Shown: positions 1 through 9,390, counted from the stretch's first letter. The stretch: 64,000 nucleotides of DNA from Acheta domesticus (GCA_031308135.1 JAHLJT010000631.1:35015522-35079521), one strand, 5' to 3'. The notes: a model not told the origin generated them from the letters alone. Numbers and translations are program-made.

Positions 1-1929
1 TACCGCTCAAGGCGTACGGCAAGCGTGTACTTGCAATTTCTTTGACTTTTCGTGCGTGCATTAGCATAGGATATTCGGTTAATGGAGATCGTATTAACAT
101 CTGTTCAAGTGTAAGTTTTACCCGTTCAATGTTGGCTGCGTGGCGTATGGGCTTCGAGTTGCGGAGCGTGGTGGCGCGGGGTGGCGTGGGGTGGAGTGTG
201 GCGACGCGGGGCTGAAGTTTATTGGTTTGAATCCGTGAAATATTCTGGGCATGTTCAGATCGTCAGAGTTCCTTCACCACGTAGTTCAAGTGGTTGCGGT
301 GTGGTTATCTTTTTAATCTACCTTGTCTTAATAATCATTGTGACAATAATAATTTATCTGTCGTCAACATTCGCCCCGTTATGACCTCCCTTGCCTTCTC
401 TCCGAGCAGGGTTGAGACTGTTGTTCCTGGAACAAAAGTCGTGGTGGGGAATTGGATACTCCCGTCCAGATGCCCAGTTTCCCGGTGCCCCTCTCACCGA
501 CGGTGCCAAGGTGGGTGCACCAAGACACGGAGGCTCCAGCTACCAACTTTGCTCTTCAGCGAGGGAGTCTGTGTTGGGTCTCGGCTTCGTCACGCGCGAG
601 AAGAAATCTTTGCTCTCCGGAGAAATTGGGAAGGGACTTGTCGCCGCGAGGGGAGTTTTCACTCCGTTGAGAATCTGGAGAGGGGTAAACTTGCAGGAGG
701 CGATGCGGTCCTGCCTTGTTTAATACGTAGATGTTCCTACCCATATTTTAGCCTGGGGATGCGTCTTTGTGCGTGTTGCCCTGACACTGAGTAAATAGTG
801 AGGAAGACGTACGCTATTCCCTTTCTTAAGGCGAGGAGTTAAGGTGGAGACAAACACCAATTCTGATTTTGCATTTCGCCCTGAGAACGGTTGCAGTATG
901 ACGGCCGAATCGTTGACGTCAGGGCCTAGGACAGGGCCGCTCAACCATTTGCTCCGAGGAGGAGCCGCCGTTTGCTTTCTCCTCTTTCTCCGCAGAAAGA
1001 GCAAATGACCTCATCAAATATCGATCGGCGGCATGTGGCACAGTGGGTCGCGTCGTATTTCTACGTTGGGTATTTTCCGTTGTTCGGAATGAAAAAGTCT
1101 CACTGCTCTGGGAAAGGATATTACGATAGAAAAAACAGTAAAATACTTTTGTATTTTTTTGTAACAGTTACTAGATATAAGCATATTAGTGTAATTTGGA
1201 AATTAAAAAAACGACAATTTGCAATGCAGCATGGAAAGAAAAGTATCTTTTTGCAGATTGCGCAGGCAATGCCAAACGTTTAGTTGCAAAAAATTGCTCA
1301 ATAATATAAAGAAATTTAATAGCGGTGACATTACACAGATTATCATGCTGCTGAATATGAAAAGTATTATAAAGGTTGCACAAAAAATGTTATTAAATAA
1401 ACTAGTAATAAAAATACTAAAAGTGAAGGAAATTAAAATTAAAAAATGAAGTTGATTCCTAAATCAAATACTCTTATTACACTTTTTAAGTGTTTTTTCT
1501 CTCAATATATTTTCTATATTTGCAAGAGATGATATGGTGATACTGAGCCGTAACATGCTTTTCAGATTGCGATCTGTAATTGTACTTCTCATTCGAGATT
1601 TACAAATTTTCAAAGAAGCAAAAAATTGCTCACAGTTGTATGTTGATCCAAACGTGCTTAACGAGCAGCTTTCCGATGCAGTTTTGGAAAACGATTTCAG
1701 GGGAAGTTATGCGCACGTTGTAGTATCGGTATGCAATAAAATTAAGCCCTTTTGTTTTGCGTTATTTTACTGTCAAAACAACATAAGAACATCAAAATAC
1801 ATCCAAAACTTACTTCTAGTGAGGCATTGTTTTTCAGAACTCTGAAAACTTCATTTTGTTCTTCTTCAGCGTACTTGTCATTTTCATCAGCATGATTAAA
1901 TATATAATGTCGTGGCAAATTAAATTTCT
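1..1929. other. AT-rich stretch without a supported gene
   Basis: Apart from the short GC-rich minisatellite piece near 158-216, I see no supported gene, RNA or transposon end. The open frames at 181-794 shift frame across GC-rich text and show no family motif. The frame at 1534-1845 (103 codons) has no recognisable domain. Confidence 0.5.
158..216 (+). repeat. Degenerate GC-rich minisatellite fragment
   Basis: GGCGCGGGGTGG-type words are repeated irregularly. The same words (GCGCGGGGTGGAG, GCGGGGTGAAG-like) make up the 20-bp units of the larger minisatellite near 7.74-7.88 kb, so this is probably a decayed outlier of that motif. It makes part of a spurious reading frame. Confidence 0.45.
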
Positions 1930-2295
1930 TCACGTGATTGAACCCTTTATGTAAACTAAACATGTGTCATAGCTGCCGTAGTCGGCGAAAATATACTTTC
2001 CTTCCCATACTGCATTGAAAATTGTCGGTGTAGATGCTCTGGTCTGTGAAGTGCTCGCGTCGACTTCCATGTTTTCCGCGACTGGAGTTACCGGGACACT
2101 GTGACAGAGGTTATCGCCAGGCGCGCAACGCTCGGGCTCCGGTGTCCCGCTCTCGGCAGACAACACGGCTCCGCGCTGCCGATTTGCTCTGCTTGAGCGG
2201 CCCTGGCCTAGGACGTGGCGTCTCCCGGACAGCCTAGTAGATACTGAATCCGACCTCAGAAACCTCCGTTTTCCAAAGATCACCTCTATAATCAT
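1930..2295 (-). CDS. Uncharacterised 121-codon open frame
   Basis: An ATG-initiated frame runs 121 codons on the minus strand. Its middle part is rich in Arg, Ser and Pro, and its end reads like ordinary AT-rich DNA. I recognise no domain. Mixed-composition text with Ser/Thr/Pro-rich stretches could be an old transposon ORF1 or gag-like relic, but nothing in the sequence proves it. There is no neighbouring reverse transcriptase on the same strand, no supported splice sites and no paralogous copy in the window. It is listed only because it is one of the few long frames outside a GC-rich satellite; it may well be chance. Confidence 0.12.
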   Translation of the reverse strand: MIIEVIFGKRRFLRSDSVSTRLSGRRHVLGQGRSSRANRQRGAVLSAESGTPEPERCAPGDNLCHSVPVTPVAENMEVDASTSQTRASTPTIFNAVWEGKYIFADYGSYDTCLVYIKGSIT

Positions 2296-2959
2296 GTGCC
2301 ACGAAAAGAAGTTGCCCTGTCGGCTACGGTTAGTAATGAGTTAGGAGAAGATTTTTATGCTTAAAATATCTTGAAATATTTTTAAAAATTTTGCACTTAT
2401 GATTCTAAAATGCACTAAAAATTCTGAAATGTTCACTTTAATATGCCATTAAAAAAACAATATTTCATTTCCTGTATAAACCTTTTTTGATAAAATTCAG
2501 CACAGGCATGCTCGGAATGACAAGATATATTTTTGTGCAAATATAACCTAGCTTACTTAGCGGGAGAAATAATTGAAGTAAATAAGCACCTTAGTGAAGT
2601 ACATTGTAGGTCTTGTTTAATCTTTGTGTCTGATTTAAAAAATATGGTTTCAAGAAATATCCTACATTTGCACAAGTATTTTATCATCTGTAGAAAAGAA
2701 AAAAAAACACAAACTGTGACAACTTCTTTCTAGTCAGTGAATGCTCCTAAATAAATAGATTCTATGGAAAAATAAAACGTTTCATACATAAGTCTCTATT
2801 TTAAAGAAATATTCATAATATGCTCCTATACACGAATATGCACGAACGGGAAAAATCGACCAAATATGCACAAATAAGCACGAACATATTAATATCATTC
2901 GGTGCTGGGCGGTCGGACTGTGCGGACGTGTTTTTCGGGAGCTCTGGTGAAAGGCGGCG

Positions 2960-3979
2960 ATGGGGTGCTCTTTGGAATGTTACCGGGCGCGCGTGGGCTC
3001 TTTTGCCGCGCTCCTTACCTGGAGCGCCGCGCCCGGCGCTGCTCCACACAGCGATTCTTGGCGGCTGGCAGCGGTGTTGAGTTCTGCGGTTCTTGCAATG
3101 CTGCTGGTAATAGGCGGGGTGGAACTAAATCCTGGCCCTAGCAGCGACGCAGTTTTGCAGCCGCACGCAATAACGTGTGCTGGTTGTGAACGGAACTTGC
3201 GTTCTGGAGCGCAGTGCGATAAGTGTTACCGCTGGTATCACTACAGCTGTGGTAACGTGAAGAGCCGGTTTAGAAGCAATGAAGAATGGACCTGCGGCGC
3301 CTGCCGTGTTAGTCGGGAGCAGAGGGCCGATGAGCGAATACGGGAGCTGGAGCAAGAACTGAAGACAACGAAGAGATTACTCGAAGACTGCTTGAAAAGG
3401 AACAAGGAGCTAGAAGAACAGTTACAGGCGAGTACTAGCAGTGTTTCTGAGTCTACAACAAATGCTGATAAGAGTACTGAAAAAAATGTGCTTGTTCTAG
3501 GGGACAGCATCGTTCGGCATACTGGGACAGGAAACGAGGCTCTGGACGTGCGGTGTTTTCCCGGCATTCGAACGGCACAACTACGCCGAGTTATCGAGAG
3601 CCAGGACATGGGCCGACCGGATGCTGTTATTTTACACGTGGGAACCAACGACTCGAAAAGGAACGTAGATTATGTTATAGGTGATATTTACGAACTTGTA
3701 ACAGCAGCTAGAAAAAAGTTTCCTACTGCAAAATTAATCTTGAGTGGTTTATTGCGCAGGAGGGACACTCGCTGGACCCGCATAGGCCTAATCAATGACG
3801 GCATGGATTGGGTGGCGCGCAGTTTAGGTGTCCAGATGGTGGATGCCAACGCCTGGATTGCAGACGGCGACCTGGGCCGCGATGGCCTACACCTCAACAG
3901 GAGGGGTGCTTCAAAGCTGGGGCGCCTATTTACGAAGGTCAGCGCGCACGCCGCCACAGCAGATCCCGGGAGCAGCTGA
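2960..3979 (+). CDS. CR1 ORF1 protein: 2A-like peptide, PHD finger, coiled coil, SGNH esterase
   Basis: 339 residues from an ATG. Residues 36-50 are hydrophobic and run into a 2A-like motif, IGGVELNPGP (51-60), which in related elements makes ribosomes skip the Gly-Pro bond. Next comes a C4HC3 PHD-type finger: Cys73, 76, 86, 89, His94, Cys97, 112, 115. A charged heptad-like helix follows at about 123-157, a likely coiled coil. The carboxyl half is an SGNH/GDSL esterase domain: GDSIV with Ser183, the GTND block at 228-231, and Asp308/His311 in RDGLHLN. In CR1-type LINEs this protein coats the RNA and the esterase may act on lipids or acetyl esters. The frame is undamaged. The stop TGA is in the same frame as ORF2, and ORF2 follows immediately. 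The 2A core has Gly where most 2A peptides have Asp (GDVExNPGP), so skipping may be weak. Confidence 0.88.
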   Translation: MGCSLECYRARVGSFAALLTWSAAPGAAPHSDSWRLAAVLSSAVLAMLLVIGGVELNPGPSSDAVLQPHAITCAGCERNLRSGAQCDKCYRWYHYSCGNVKSRFRSNEEWTCGACRVSREQRADERIRELEQELKTTKRLLEDCLKRNKELEEQLQASTSSVSESTTNADKSTEKNVLVLGDSIVRHTGTGNEALDVRCFPGIRTAQLRRVIESQDMGRPDAVILHVGTNDSKRNVDYVIGDIYELVTAARKKFPTAKLILSGLLRRRDTRWTRIGLINDGMDWVARSLGVQMVDANAWIADGDLGRDGLHLNRRGASKLGRLFTKVSAHAATADPGSS

Positions 3980-3991
3980 GAAAAAAAAGCG
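3977..3991 (+). other. In-frame TGA between ORF1 and ORF2, possible recoding site
   Basis: AGC-TGA-GAA-AAA-AAA-GCG: one stop separates ORF1 from ORF2, and both lie in the same frame. An eight-A run follows the stop. No in-frame ATG occurs after it until 4448, well inside the endonuclease. Seen directly: same frame, a single stop, and no AUG before the endonuclease core. Inferred: readthrough, reinitiation at a non-AUG codon such as the GTG at 3992, or a CGA-to-TGA mutation that split a single ORF. Confidence 0.6.
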
Positions 3992-5737
3992 GTGGACATA
4001 GATGAGGGCAAGTCTCTGGTATTGCTGCAGAACGCGGCGGCGGCGGCGGAGACGACGGCGGCGGCGGAGGTGACGACGGCGGCGGCGGCGGACACGGCGG
4101 CGGAGACGGCGGCGGAGGCGACGACAGCGACAGCGGCAGCGACTTCGAGGGACGCGCTCCTTCGAGAACGCATTCAGGTGAGGAAAGGGTTCCTTCGGTT
4201 GTTGCAGGTGAACTGTCGTAGTATAATCAATAAAGAAATAAAGTTTTGGAATCTCGTTGATGCCTGCGATCCCGACATAGTGATAGGGACTGAGTCGTGG
4301 CTAACTGAGGAAATCGGGTCCTCTGAAATTTTTCATTCCCATTACAAGATACATAGGAGGGATAGAAATAGTAGAGGGGGCGGAGTCTTTATTTGCGTCA
4401 AAGAGGACATAGATATTAGATTAGAATGGGTCAGTAGAGAGTTTGAAATGATGGGAATAGAAATTATTACGTCAGGAACTGTATTCGAAATTATTGCATG
4501 CTATAGGCCTCCGAGCGACGGATATGACATTTTAGATGACATCATTCAGAGAACGGGAAAAGAAAATGGCCATCCTATTGTTATTGGAGGAGACTTAAAT
4601 TTTCCGAGCGCACACTGGGAGGGGGCCGTGAGCGAAGGGAAAGTCCAAATTCTCGTCAATGAACTGGTTTGGGAATGCGGTTTTACCCAGGTAGTTCGGA
4701 CCGGGACGCGACAGGATGCGATTTTGGATGTCTACCTAATTAGGCCGAAAGAACTTTTCATATCTTGTGAAGTTGTTGAGGGCATTAGTGACCACAAAGC
4801 GGTTCTTCTTGACTTAGACGGAAATATTTCAAGAAAAGGGATTACAATAGGAACGAAAGTACGGCAATACAAGAAAGCAAATATAGGCGGGCTTCAAGGT
4901 TTTCTTAGGGAACAATATGACCGCTTTCTAAGAACAGACGGAGGTATGGAAGAAATATGGGGCGTGTTCAAAGATATTATATTCGAAGCTTTGCAAAAGT
5001 TTGTTCCGTGCAAAATTCTAAAAAATAATCCGGATCCAGAATACTACAGTGCAAAAATTAGGAGAATGAAGAGGATAACAAGAAAGGCATTTAAGAACAG
5101 AAAACGCAGTAGCGAACATATGAATATTTTTCGAAATCGTTCAAAAGAATTGGAGCGCGAAAAGAAAATTGCTCAGGAGGCATATTTAAAAAGTATCCTA
5201 GATGGAAAGGGAAATAACTGGACAGGTTTTTATAAATATGTTCGTAGAAGGAAAGGAAATAAAGAGGACATCCCAGTTATTCGCGAAAATGGAAACACGC
5301 TAATTACTGACAATCGGACAAAAGCGGATGCATTTAATAAGTATTTCAGTTCAGTTTTCAAAAATAGTACGGACCATCCATTTATTCAAGTGTCTTCGGT
5401 TGCGAATCAGTTTAATATTGAAGTAAACGCTCTATGGAATAAAGTAAAGTCTATGAAAAATGGTAAGTCAAAGGGTCCAGACGACATTTCTACGGATTTA
5501 ATTAAACTAGGAGGAAAGGCAATATTACCGTACCTAATTAGAATTTTTCACGTGTCTTTGAATAATTCAAAAGTACCTGAAGATTGGAAATTAGCTTTTG
5601 TCGTACCAATTTTTAAAAGTGGTGACAAAACCAAATTATGCAATTATAGGCCGGTAAGTCTTACGTCAGTGGTCTGCAAGCTTATGGAGCATCTAGTTGG
5701 AAGTTACATTAAGAAAGAATGGGAAATTAAAAAATGA
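3980..5737 (+). CDS. CR1 ORF2, 5' part: APE endonuclease and start of reverse transcriptase
   Basis: An open frame from just after the ORF1 stop to a TGA at 5735-5737. Numbering from the GTG at 3992, residues 15-52 are a low-complexity Ala/Thr stretch encoded by GCG/ACG triplets. An APE-type endonuclease follows: Asn74 in QVNCRS, Glu101 in TESWL, Tyr171 in YRPP, Asp201 and Asn203 in GDLN, Asp246 in ILDVYL, and SDH at 266-268. It nicks target DNA to prime reverse transcription. The linker and first reverse-transcriptase blocks follow, with NGKSKGPDDIS and then NYRPVSLTS. The frame ends early because the rest of the polymerase is in another frame from 5734. There is no ATG upstream of the endonuclease core, so expression would need recoding, or the ancestral ORF was continuous with ORF1. 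Confidence 0.85.
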   Translation, partial: EKKAVDIDEGKSLVLLQNAAAAAETTAAAEVTTAAAADTAAETAAEATTATAAATSRDALLRERIQVRKGFLRLLQVNCRSIINKEIKFWNLVDACDPDIVIGTESWLTEEIGSSEIFHSHYKIHRRDRNSRGGGVFICVKEDIDIRLEWVSREFEMMGIEIITSGTVFEIIACYRPPSDGYDILDDIIQRTGKENGHPIVIGGDLNFPSAHWEGAVSEGKVQILVNELVWECGFTQVVRTGTRQDAILDVYLIRPKELFISCEVVEGISDHKAVLLDLDGNISRKGITIGTKVRQYKKANIGGLQGFLREQYDRFLRTDGGMEEIWGVFKDIIFEALQKFVPCKILKNNPDPEYYSAKIRRMKRITRKAFKNRKRSSEHMNIFRNRSKELEREKKIAQEAYLKSILDGKGNNWTGFYKYVRRRKGNKEDIPVIRENGNTLITDNRTKADAFNKYFSSVFKNSTDHPFIQVSSVANQFNIEVNALWNKVKSMKNGKSKGPDDISTDLIKLGGKAILPYLIRIFHVSLNNSKVPEDWKLAFVVPIFKSGDKTKLCNYRPVSLTSVVCKLMEHLVGSYIKKEWEIKK

Positions 5738-6888
5738 TACTCTACGATGGGCAACACGGGTTCAGGAGTGGTTACTCATGCGAAAGTCAGGTAGTCACGC
5801 TATTTCAGGATCTAGCGGATGAAATTGACGCGGGCGGGAGAGTAGACGCAGTAGTTATAGATTTTGCCAAAGCGTTTGATGTCGTTCCACACGATCGGCT
5901 TGTACAGAAATTAACGAATTCAGGCATAGATCCCAGGGTGGTGGCGTGGATTAGCGAATTTCTGCGAGATAGAAAACAGAAAGTCCGAATTGGGCAAGAG
6001 TTATCTTCCGGGGCAAGCGTTACGTCAGGAATACCGCAGGGGAGTGTCATTGGACCCCTTCTATTTCTAGCCTTCGTCAATGATCTGCCGGCGCAATTAA
6101 CCTCAAATGTTCGGCTATTTGCAGACGATTGCATAATATATCGTAGTATTAATTCGGAAAGAGAAGAAGAAATTCTGCAACGTGATCTTGAGGCGTTATA
6201 TTACTGGGCGGAAAATAATAGAATGTCCATAAATAGCTCTAAAAGTAAATCCATCACTTTTGGCAGAGGTCGTAATTACAGTGAAACAAATTATCGTTTA
6301 AATAATGACATTATTCCGAGAGTTTCCTCGTGCAAGTACCTAGGAATTCATTTCGATAGTAAATTAAGTTGGAAAAAACACGTAGATTTTGTTGTAGGAA
6401 AAGCCTGGAGATCTCTTCACTTTGTAATGCGCATCCTAAAAAAGAGTACCGCAATCGCGAGGGAAATTGCTTATTTATCACTTGTTCGTCCGATAATGGA
6501 ATATGGAACAATTTGTTGGGATCCGCACAAAATTATGCAGTGTAAACACTTGGAAAGGATTCAGCATAGGGCAGCTAAATTTACTTTCAGGGACAAGAAA
6601 ACGGCAGGGTGGGATTCACTCAAAAACAGGCGATCAGTAGCAAGACTCTGCGCCTTGTATAAAGCTTATAATGGTCATCCAGCTTGGAAAGAAATTAATC
6701 GGCGGCTATGTATTCCTACATACATCAGTAGAGTGGATCACAGGCACAAAATAAATTTAAGACAGCAGAGAACGAATGTCGGGAAATTTTCTTTTACAAA
6801 TCGAACGATTACGGAATGGAATAGATTGCCTGCAAAAACTTTTGAACCCTTTCCTCAAAGTGTTCAACAGTTTAGGAAATTAATTTAG
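5734..6888 (+). CDS. CR1 ORF2, 3' part: reverse transcriptase palm, thumb and carboxyl domain
   Basis: A 384-codon frame that continues ORF2 after a one-base slip in an A run (5729-5734). It opens with the QHGFR block expected right after the end of the upstream frame. Motif A is VIDFAKAFDVVPH (Asp43), motif B is SGIPQGSVIGPLLF (residues 98-111), and motif C is FADD (Asp131 and 132), the catalytic aspartates. A thumb region with CKYLGIHFD follows, then a Trp/Arg-rich carboxyl end of CR1 type (RTITEWNRLP). No RNase H domain is visible, as is normal for CR1. The ATG at 5734 overlaps the TGA of the upstream frame as ATGA, but the join falls inside the polymerase, so a lost A in a seven-A run is the simplest explanation. 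Confidence 0.88.
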   Translation: MILYDGQHGFRSGYSCESQVVTLFQDLADEIDAGGRVDAVVIDFAKAFDVVPHDRLVQKLTNSGIDPRVVAWISEFLRDRKQKVRIGQELSSGASVTSGIPQGSVIGPLLFLAFVNDLPAQLTSNVRLFADDCIIYRSINSEREEEILQRDLEALYYWAENNRMSINSSKSKSITFGRGRNYSETNYRLNNDIIPRVSSCKYLGIHFDSKLSWKKHVDFVVGKAWRSLHFVMRILKKSTAIAREIAYLSLVRPIMEYGTICWDPHKIMQCKHLERIQHRAAKFTFRDKKTAGWDSLKNRRSVARLCALYKAYNGHPAWKEINRRLCIPTYISRVDHRHKINLRQQRTNVGKFSFTNRTITEWNRLPAKTFEPFPQSVQQFRKLI

Positions 6889-7256
6889 GGTATTATTAAG
6901 TAAATGAGGGAGAATAGTGAGTTATATAGCGATGCATAAGTGTTCTATTGTGAAGTGAGGTGTCGTGCAGTGTATAGCAGAGAAATGAAGAAGCAAATGT
7001 TTTCAGGTCTTAGTGAAGTGAAGTGCAGTGAAGTGCAGTGTGATCCGGATTGTATAAACATTCAGTGCGGAGTTAGAGTATAGAAGTTTGTTTGTTTGTT
7101 TTTTTTTCTTCTCTCTCTTTCTTTTTTTTCTTTCTTTTTATTTTCTCTCATAATGTAATTTATTATTTAATGACTGTGTATTTTTATGTTTTTGTAATTA
7201 GCTGCCACCGGGTTATACCCATTTGCAGTTTAAATAAATCTATCTATCTATATATA
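6889..7256 (+). repeat. CR1 3' UTR and microsatellite-like tail
   Basis: After the ORF2 stop come a GAAGTGAAGTGCAGTG-type short direct repeat (about 7013-7042), a long pyrimidine tract (about 7088-7150), and an end with AATAAA followed by CTATCTATCTATATATATA. A short tandem repeat in place of poly(A) is the usual end of CR1/L2 elements. Confidence 0.75.
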
Positions 7257-7639
7257 TAGCATCCAATTCTTACCAGATGTCAAGAAATTCCACTTACCAG
7301 TGGCCTGAAGCAACGGAAAAAAACAATGCTAAATCATAGAAATCTGCTTCCTAGTAATGAGTATGGCAATCATTGGCGTCATCATCGTTACCTACTACGT
7401 CCCATGCGTGTTGGTTGAGATGTGGTTGTTTCGTGCCGTGGCGAGAGGGAAGCGGCTCGCCTGTTCTTAGCAAGTGTTGCGAGCGCGCCCAGATCGTCCT
7501 GTCGTCCTTCGCGGGAGCGTTGGAGGCCGGCGACGCCCAAGTGTCTTGCGGAGTTGGTTAATTGGGGCGTCGCTGTGGGCGGCGTAACGCGGTTAGCACG
7601 AGCCGCCCTCCGTCACCTGAGGGGCGACGGCGATGAGGG

Positions 7640-8062
7640 CCGGGCGGCAGAGGCGACCCGTCGCGGCGCGGGGCGGCGCGGGGCGGCGCGGGGCGGCGCG
7701 GGGTGCTTGGGGCGGTGCAAGGCGGCATAGGGCGGCGCGGGGCGTGGCGGCGCGGGGTGAAGCGTGGCGGCGCGGGGTGGAGCTTGGCGGCGCGGGGTGG
7801 AGCGTGGCGGCGCGGGGTGGAGCGTGGCGGCGCGGGGTGAAGCGTGGCGGCGCGGGGTGGAGCGTGGCGGCGCGGGGTGTCGCGGGGCGGCGCGGGGCGG
7901 CGCGGGGCGGCGCGGGGCGGCGCGGGCGGCGCGGGGCGGCGCGGGGCGGCGCGGGGCGGCGCGGGGCGGCGCGGGGCGGTGCGGGGCGGCGCGGGGCGGC
8001 GCGGGGCGGCGCGGGCCGCAACAGGCCGCAGTGGCACAGGGCGGCGCGGGGCGGCGCGACAG
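7640..8062 (+). repeat. GC-rich minisatellite with higher-order units
   Basis: Blocks of a 10-bp unit GGCGCGGGGC (about 7665-7735 and 7880-8015) surround about seven copies of a 20-bp unit, GGAGCGTGGCGGCGCGGGGT with small variants (7741-7880). The tract is open in several frames on both strands and so gives false Arg/Ala/Gly-rich or Pro-rich proteins of 86-173 residues; none is a gene. Confidence 0.92.
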
Positions 8063-8099
8063 CCGCGTAATGCATTCATCGGCGACGTCCGAGTTTCAG

Positions 8100-8360
8100 A
8101 CTAATTGAATCCCCGGAGCCATATGCCACCGCGCCTCGGCCACCGGCGACGCGCGCCGGCCGCGACCCGGCCCCGCCCCCTTCGACCGACACTCGCCCCG
8201 CCCCCACCCCACCCCACCCCACCCCCGCCTCCACCCCTCGACCGCAACAGTCCATCTCCGCTTCTCGTTTCTGCCGTCTCTAGTAGCCTGGCTTCACCCG
8301 TCTTGCCTGGCTCTCGGCCACACCCAAGACCCTGGGCCCGGAGACATGCTCCTACTCCTC
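8100..8360. other. C-rich, CpG-rich island with CCCCACCCC-type repeats
   Basis: The plus strand is strongly C-rich, with CCCCACCCCACCCC-like runs near 8195-8240. It follows the minisatellite and grades into AT-rich DNA at about 8370. No gene is seen. Confidence 0.5.
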
Positions 8361-8369
8361 CAAAGCGAA

Positions 8370-9390
8370 TATTCATTTTTTGGAAGTTTACTCAATTTAT
8401 TCGAAACAGTTACCACATAGTGCTTACATCACCTCCAAAAGCGCTTTCTCAATATGAATTTGCAGATTTTTAATTCCAAGTTAATAATAATCAAACAAGT
8501 GATTTGCCAGTTTTGCAGAGTAAGCACAAAGACCATCCGAAGAGAGGTGTTATTACGAAGATAAGGAAAGAAATTGCCCAAGCAATGGACGTTTTTTATG
8601 CTAGTAGTATGTGTTATTCTCTTAACTCATTTTTTAACTTATTTCCAATCATACAACATTAAAAGTTTTTCATTATCGCAAATTATAACGGGAAATAGAC
8701 GATGTTATACCTCAGGTTCCTATCTCCCGGAACACACTCTTCTCTTACGACTTGTACTTTCCATTTTAAATACATATTTTTGTGCGATATAACTTTCGTG
8801 CTTTCGACAGCGCCTTTGTTCAACCATTCGCGCCAGTTCGCGTCGCGTAGCTTCGCCCAATCTATGCGCTACTGAACCTGCCGCGCCGCGTTTTTCTACC
8901 CTATGTTCGACCCGTCAGCCGTGCCGCGCGTTTCGAAACCACCAATGGACGTTAATATGTCACTTGCCTTTCAAAGGGAATAGCAGGAGGTCACAATAAA
9001 TAATACATTTGTGTTGCAAAATAACATTAAATGTGAAACTATGCCTGGGAAGTATAAGAAATCAAATATTACATCAAGATGCAATTCATAAAAAAGCTAA
9101 AGCAAAACTTGTCAAAATCATATTTACAAATACGATTTTAATATTCCTTGAATTACAATAATTAGGAGTTGAAATTAATGAATTTCATTCATTTCTCGCC
9201 AGCGAATCAATGTCGACGAAACGAAGCGTGGAAGCGTTTACAGTGGCCCAGTGAAGGTAAAATAAAAATTGACGAAATAAAACAGGAAAGACTAAGCTTA
9301 ATTTATTGATTGGTTTTGTTTCCGAGCACGTCAGCTGATAAGGTCAATAGTCCGTTAGCCTAGTGCATGCTTTTCCTTCGAGAGGTAGCT
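8370..9390. other. AT-rich stretch, nothing recognised
   Basis: No coding, RNA or transposon-end signal that I can support. A short GC-rich patch near 8830-8930 has no identifiable content. Confidence 0.4.

Larger units (their letters stand above)
2895..7256 (+). mobile_element. CR1-clade LINE, nearly complete
   Basis: A non-LTR retrotransposon of about 4.36 kb: a short GC-rich 5' leader, ORF1 (2960-3979), ORF2 (3980-6888 in two frames), and a 3' UTR ending in an AATAAA signal and a short TCTA/TA repeat. ORF1 with a PHD finger plus an SGNH esterase, ORF2 with an APE endonuclease and reverse transcriptase, and a microsatellite-like tail in place of a poly(A) tail are typical of the CR1/L2 group. 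The 5' limit is placed where AT-rich flank changes to GC-rich text and is uncertain by tens of bases. I could not find a target-site duplication, which is usual for CR1. Lesions visible in the coding region are one frameshift inside the reverse transcriptase and the TGA between the ORFs, so the copy is fairly young. Confidence 0.9.

Noticed and set aside
5722..5740. Programmed -1 frameshift as the default reading
   Set aside because: The join lies inside the reverse transcriptase where related elements have one frame; a single A loss from a seven-A run is simpler. Kept only as a point to check.
2880..7275. Target-site duplication around the CR1 element
   Set aside because: No convincing match between the flanks at about 2890 and 7260; CR1 elements often lack one.
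7558..8108. Long overlapping frames on both strands (up to 173 codons) rich in Arg/Pro/Ala/Gly
   Set aside because: They are translations of the GGCGCGGGG minisatellite in several frames at once; low-complexity periodic sequence, no domain.
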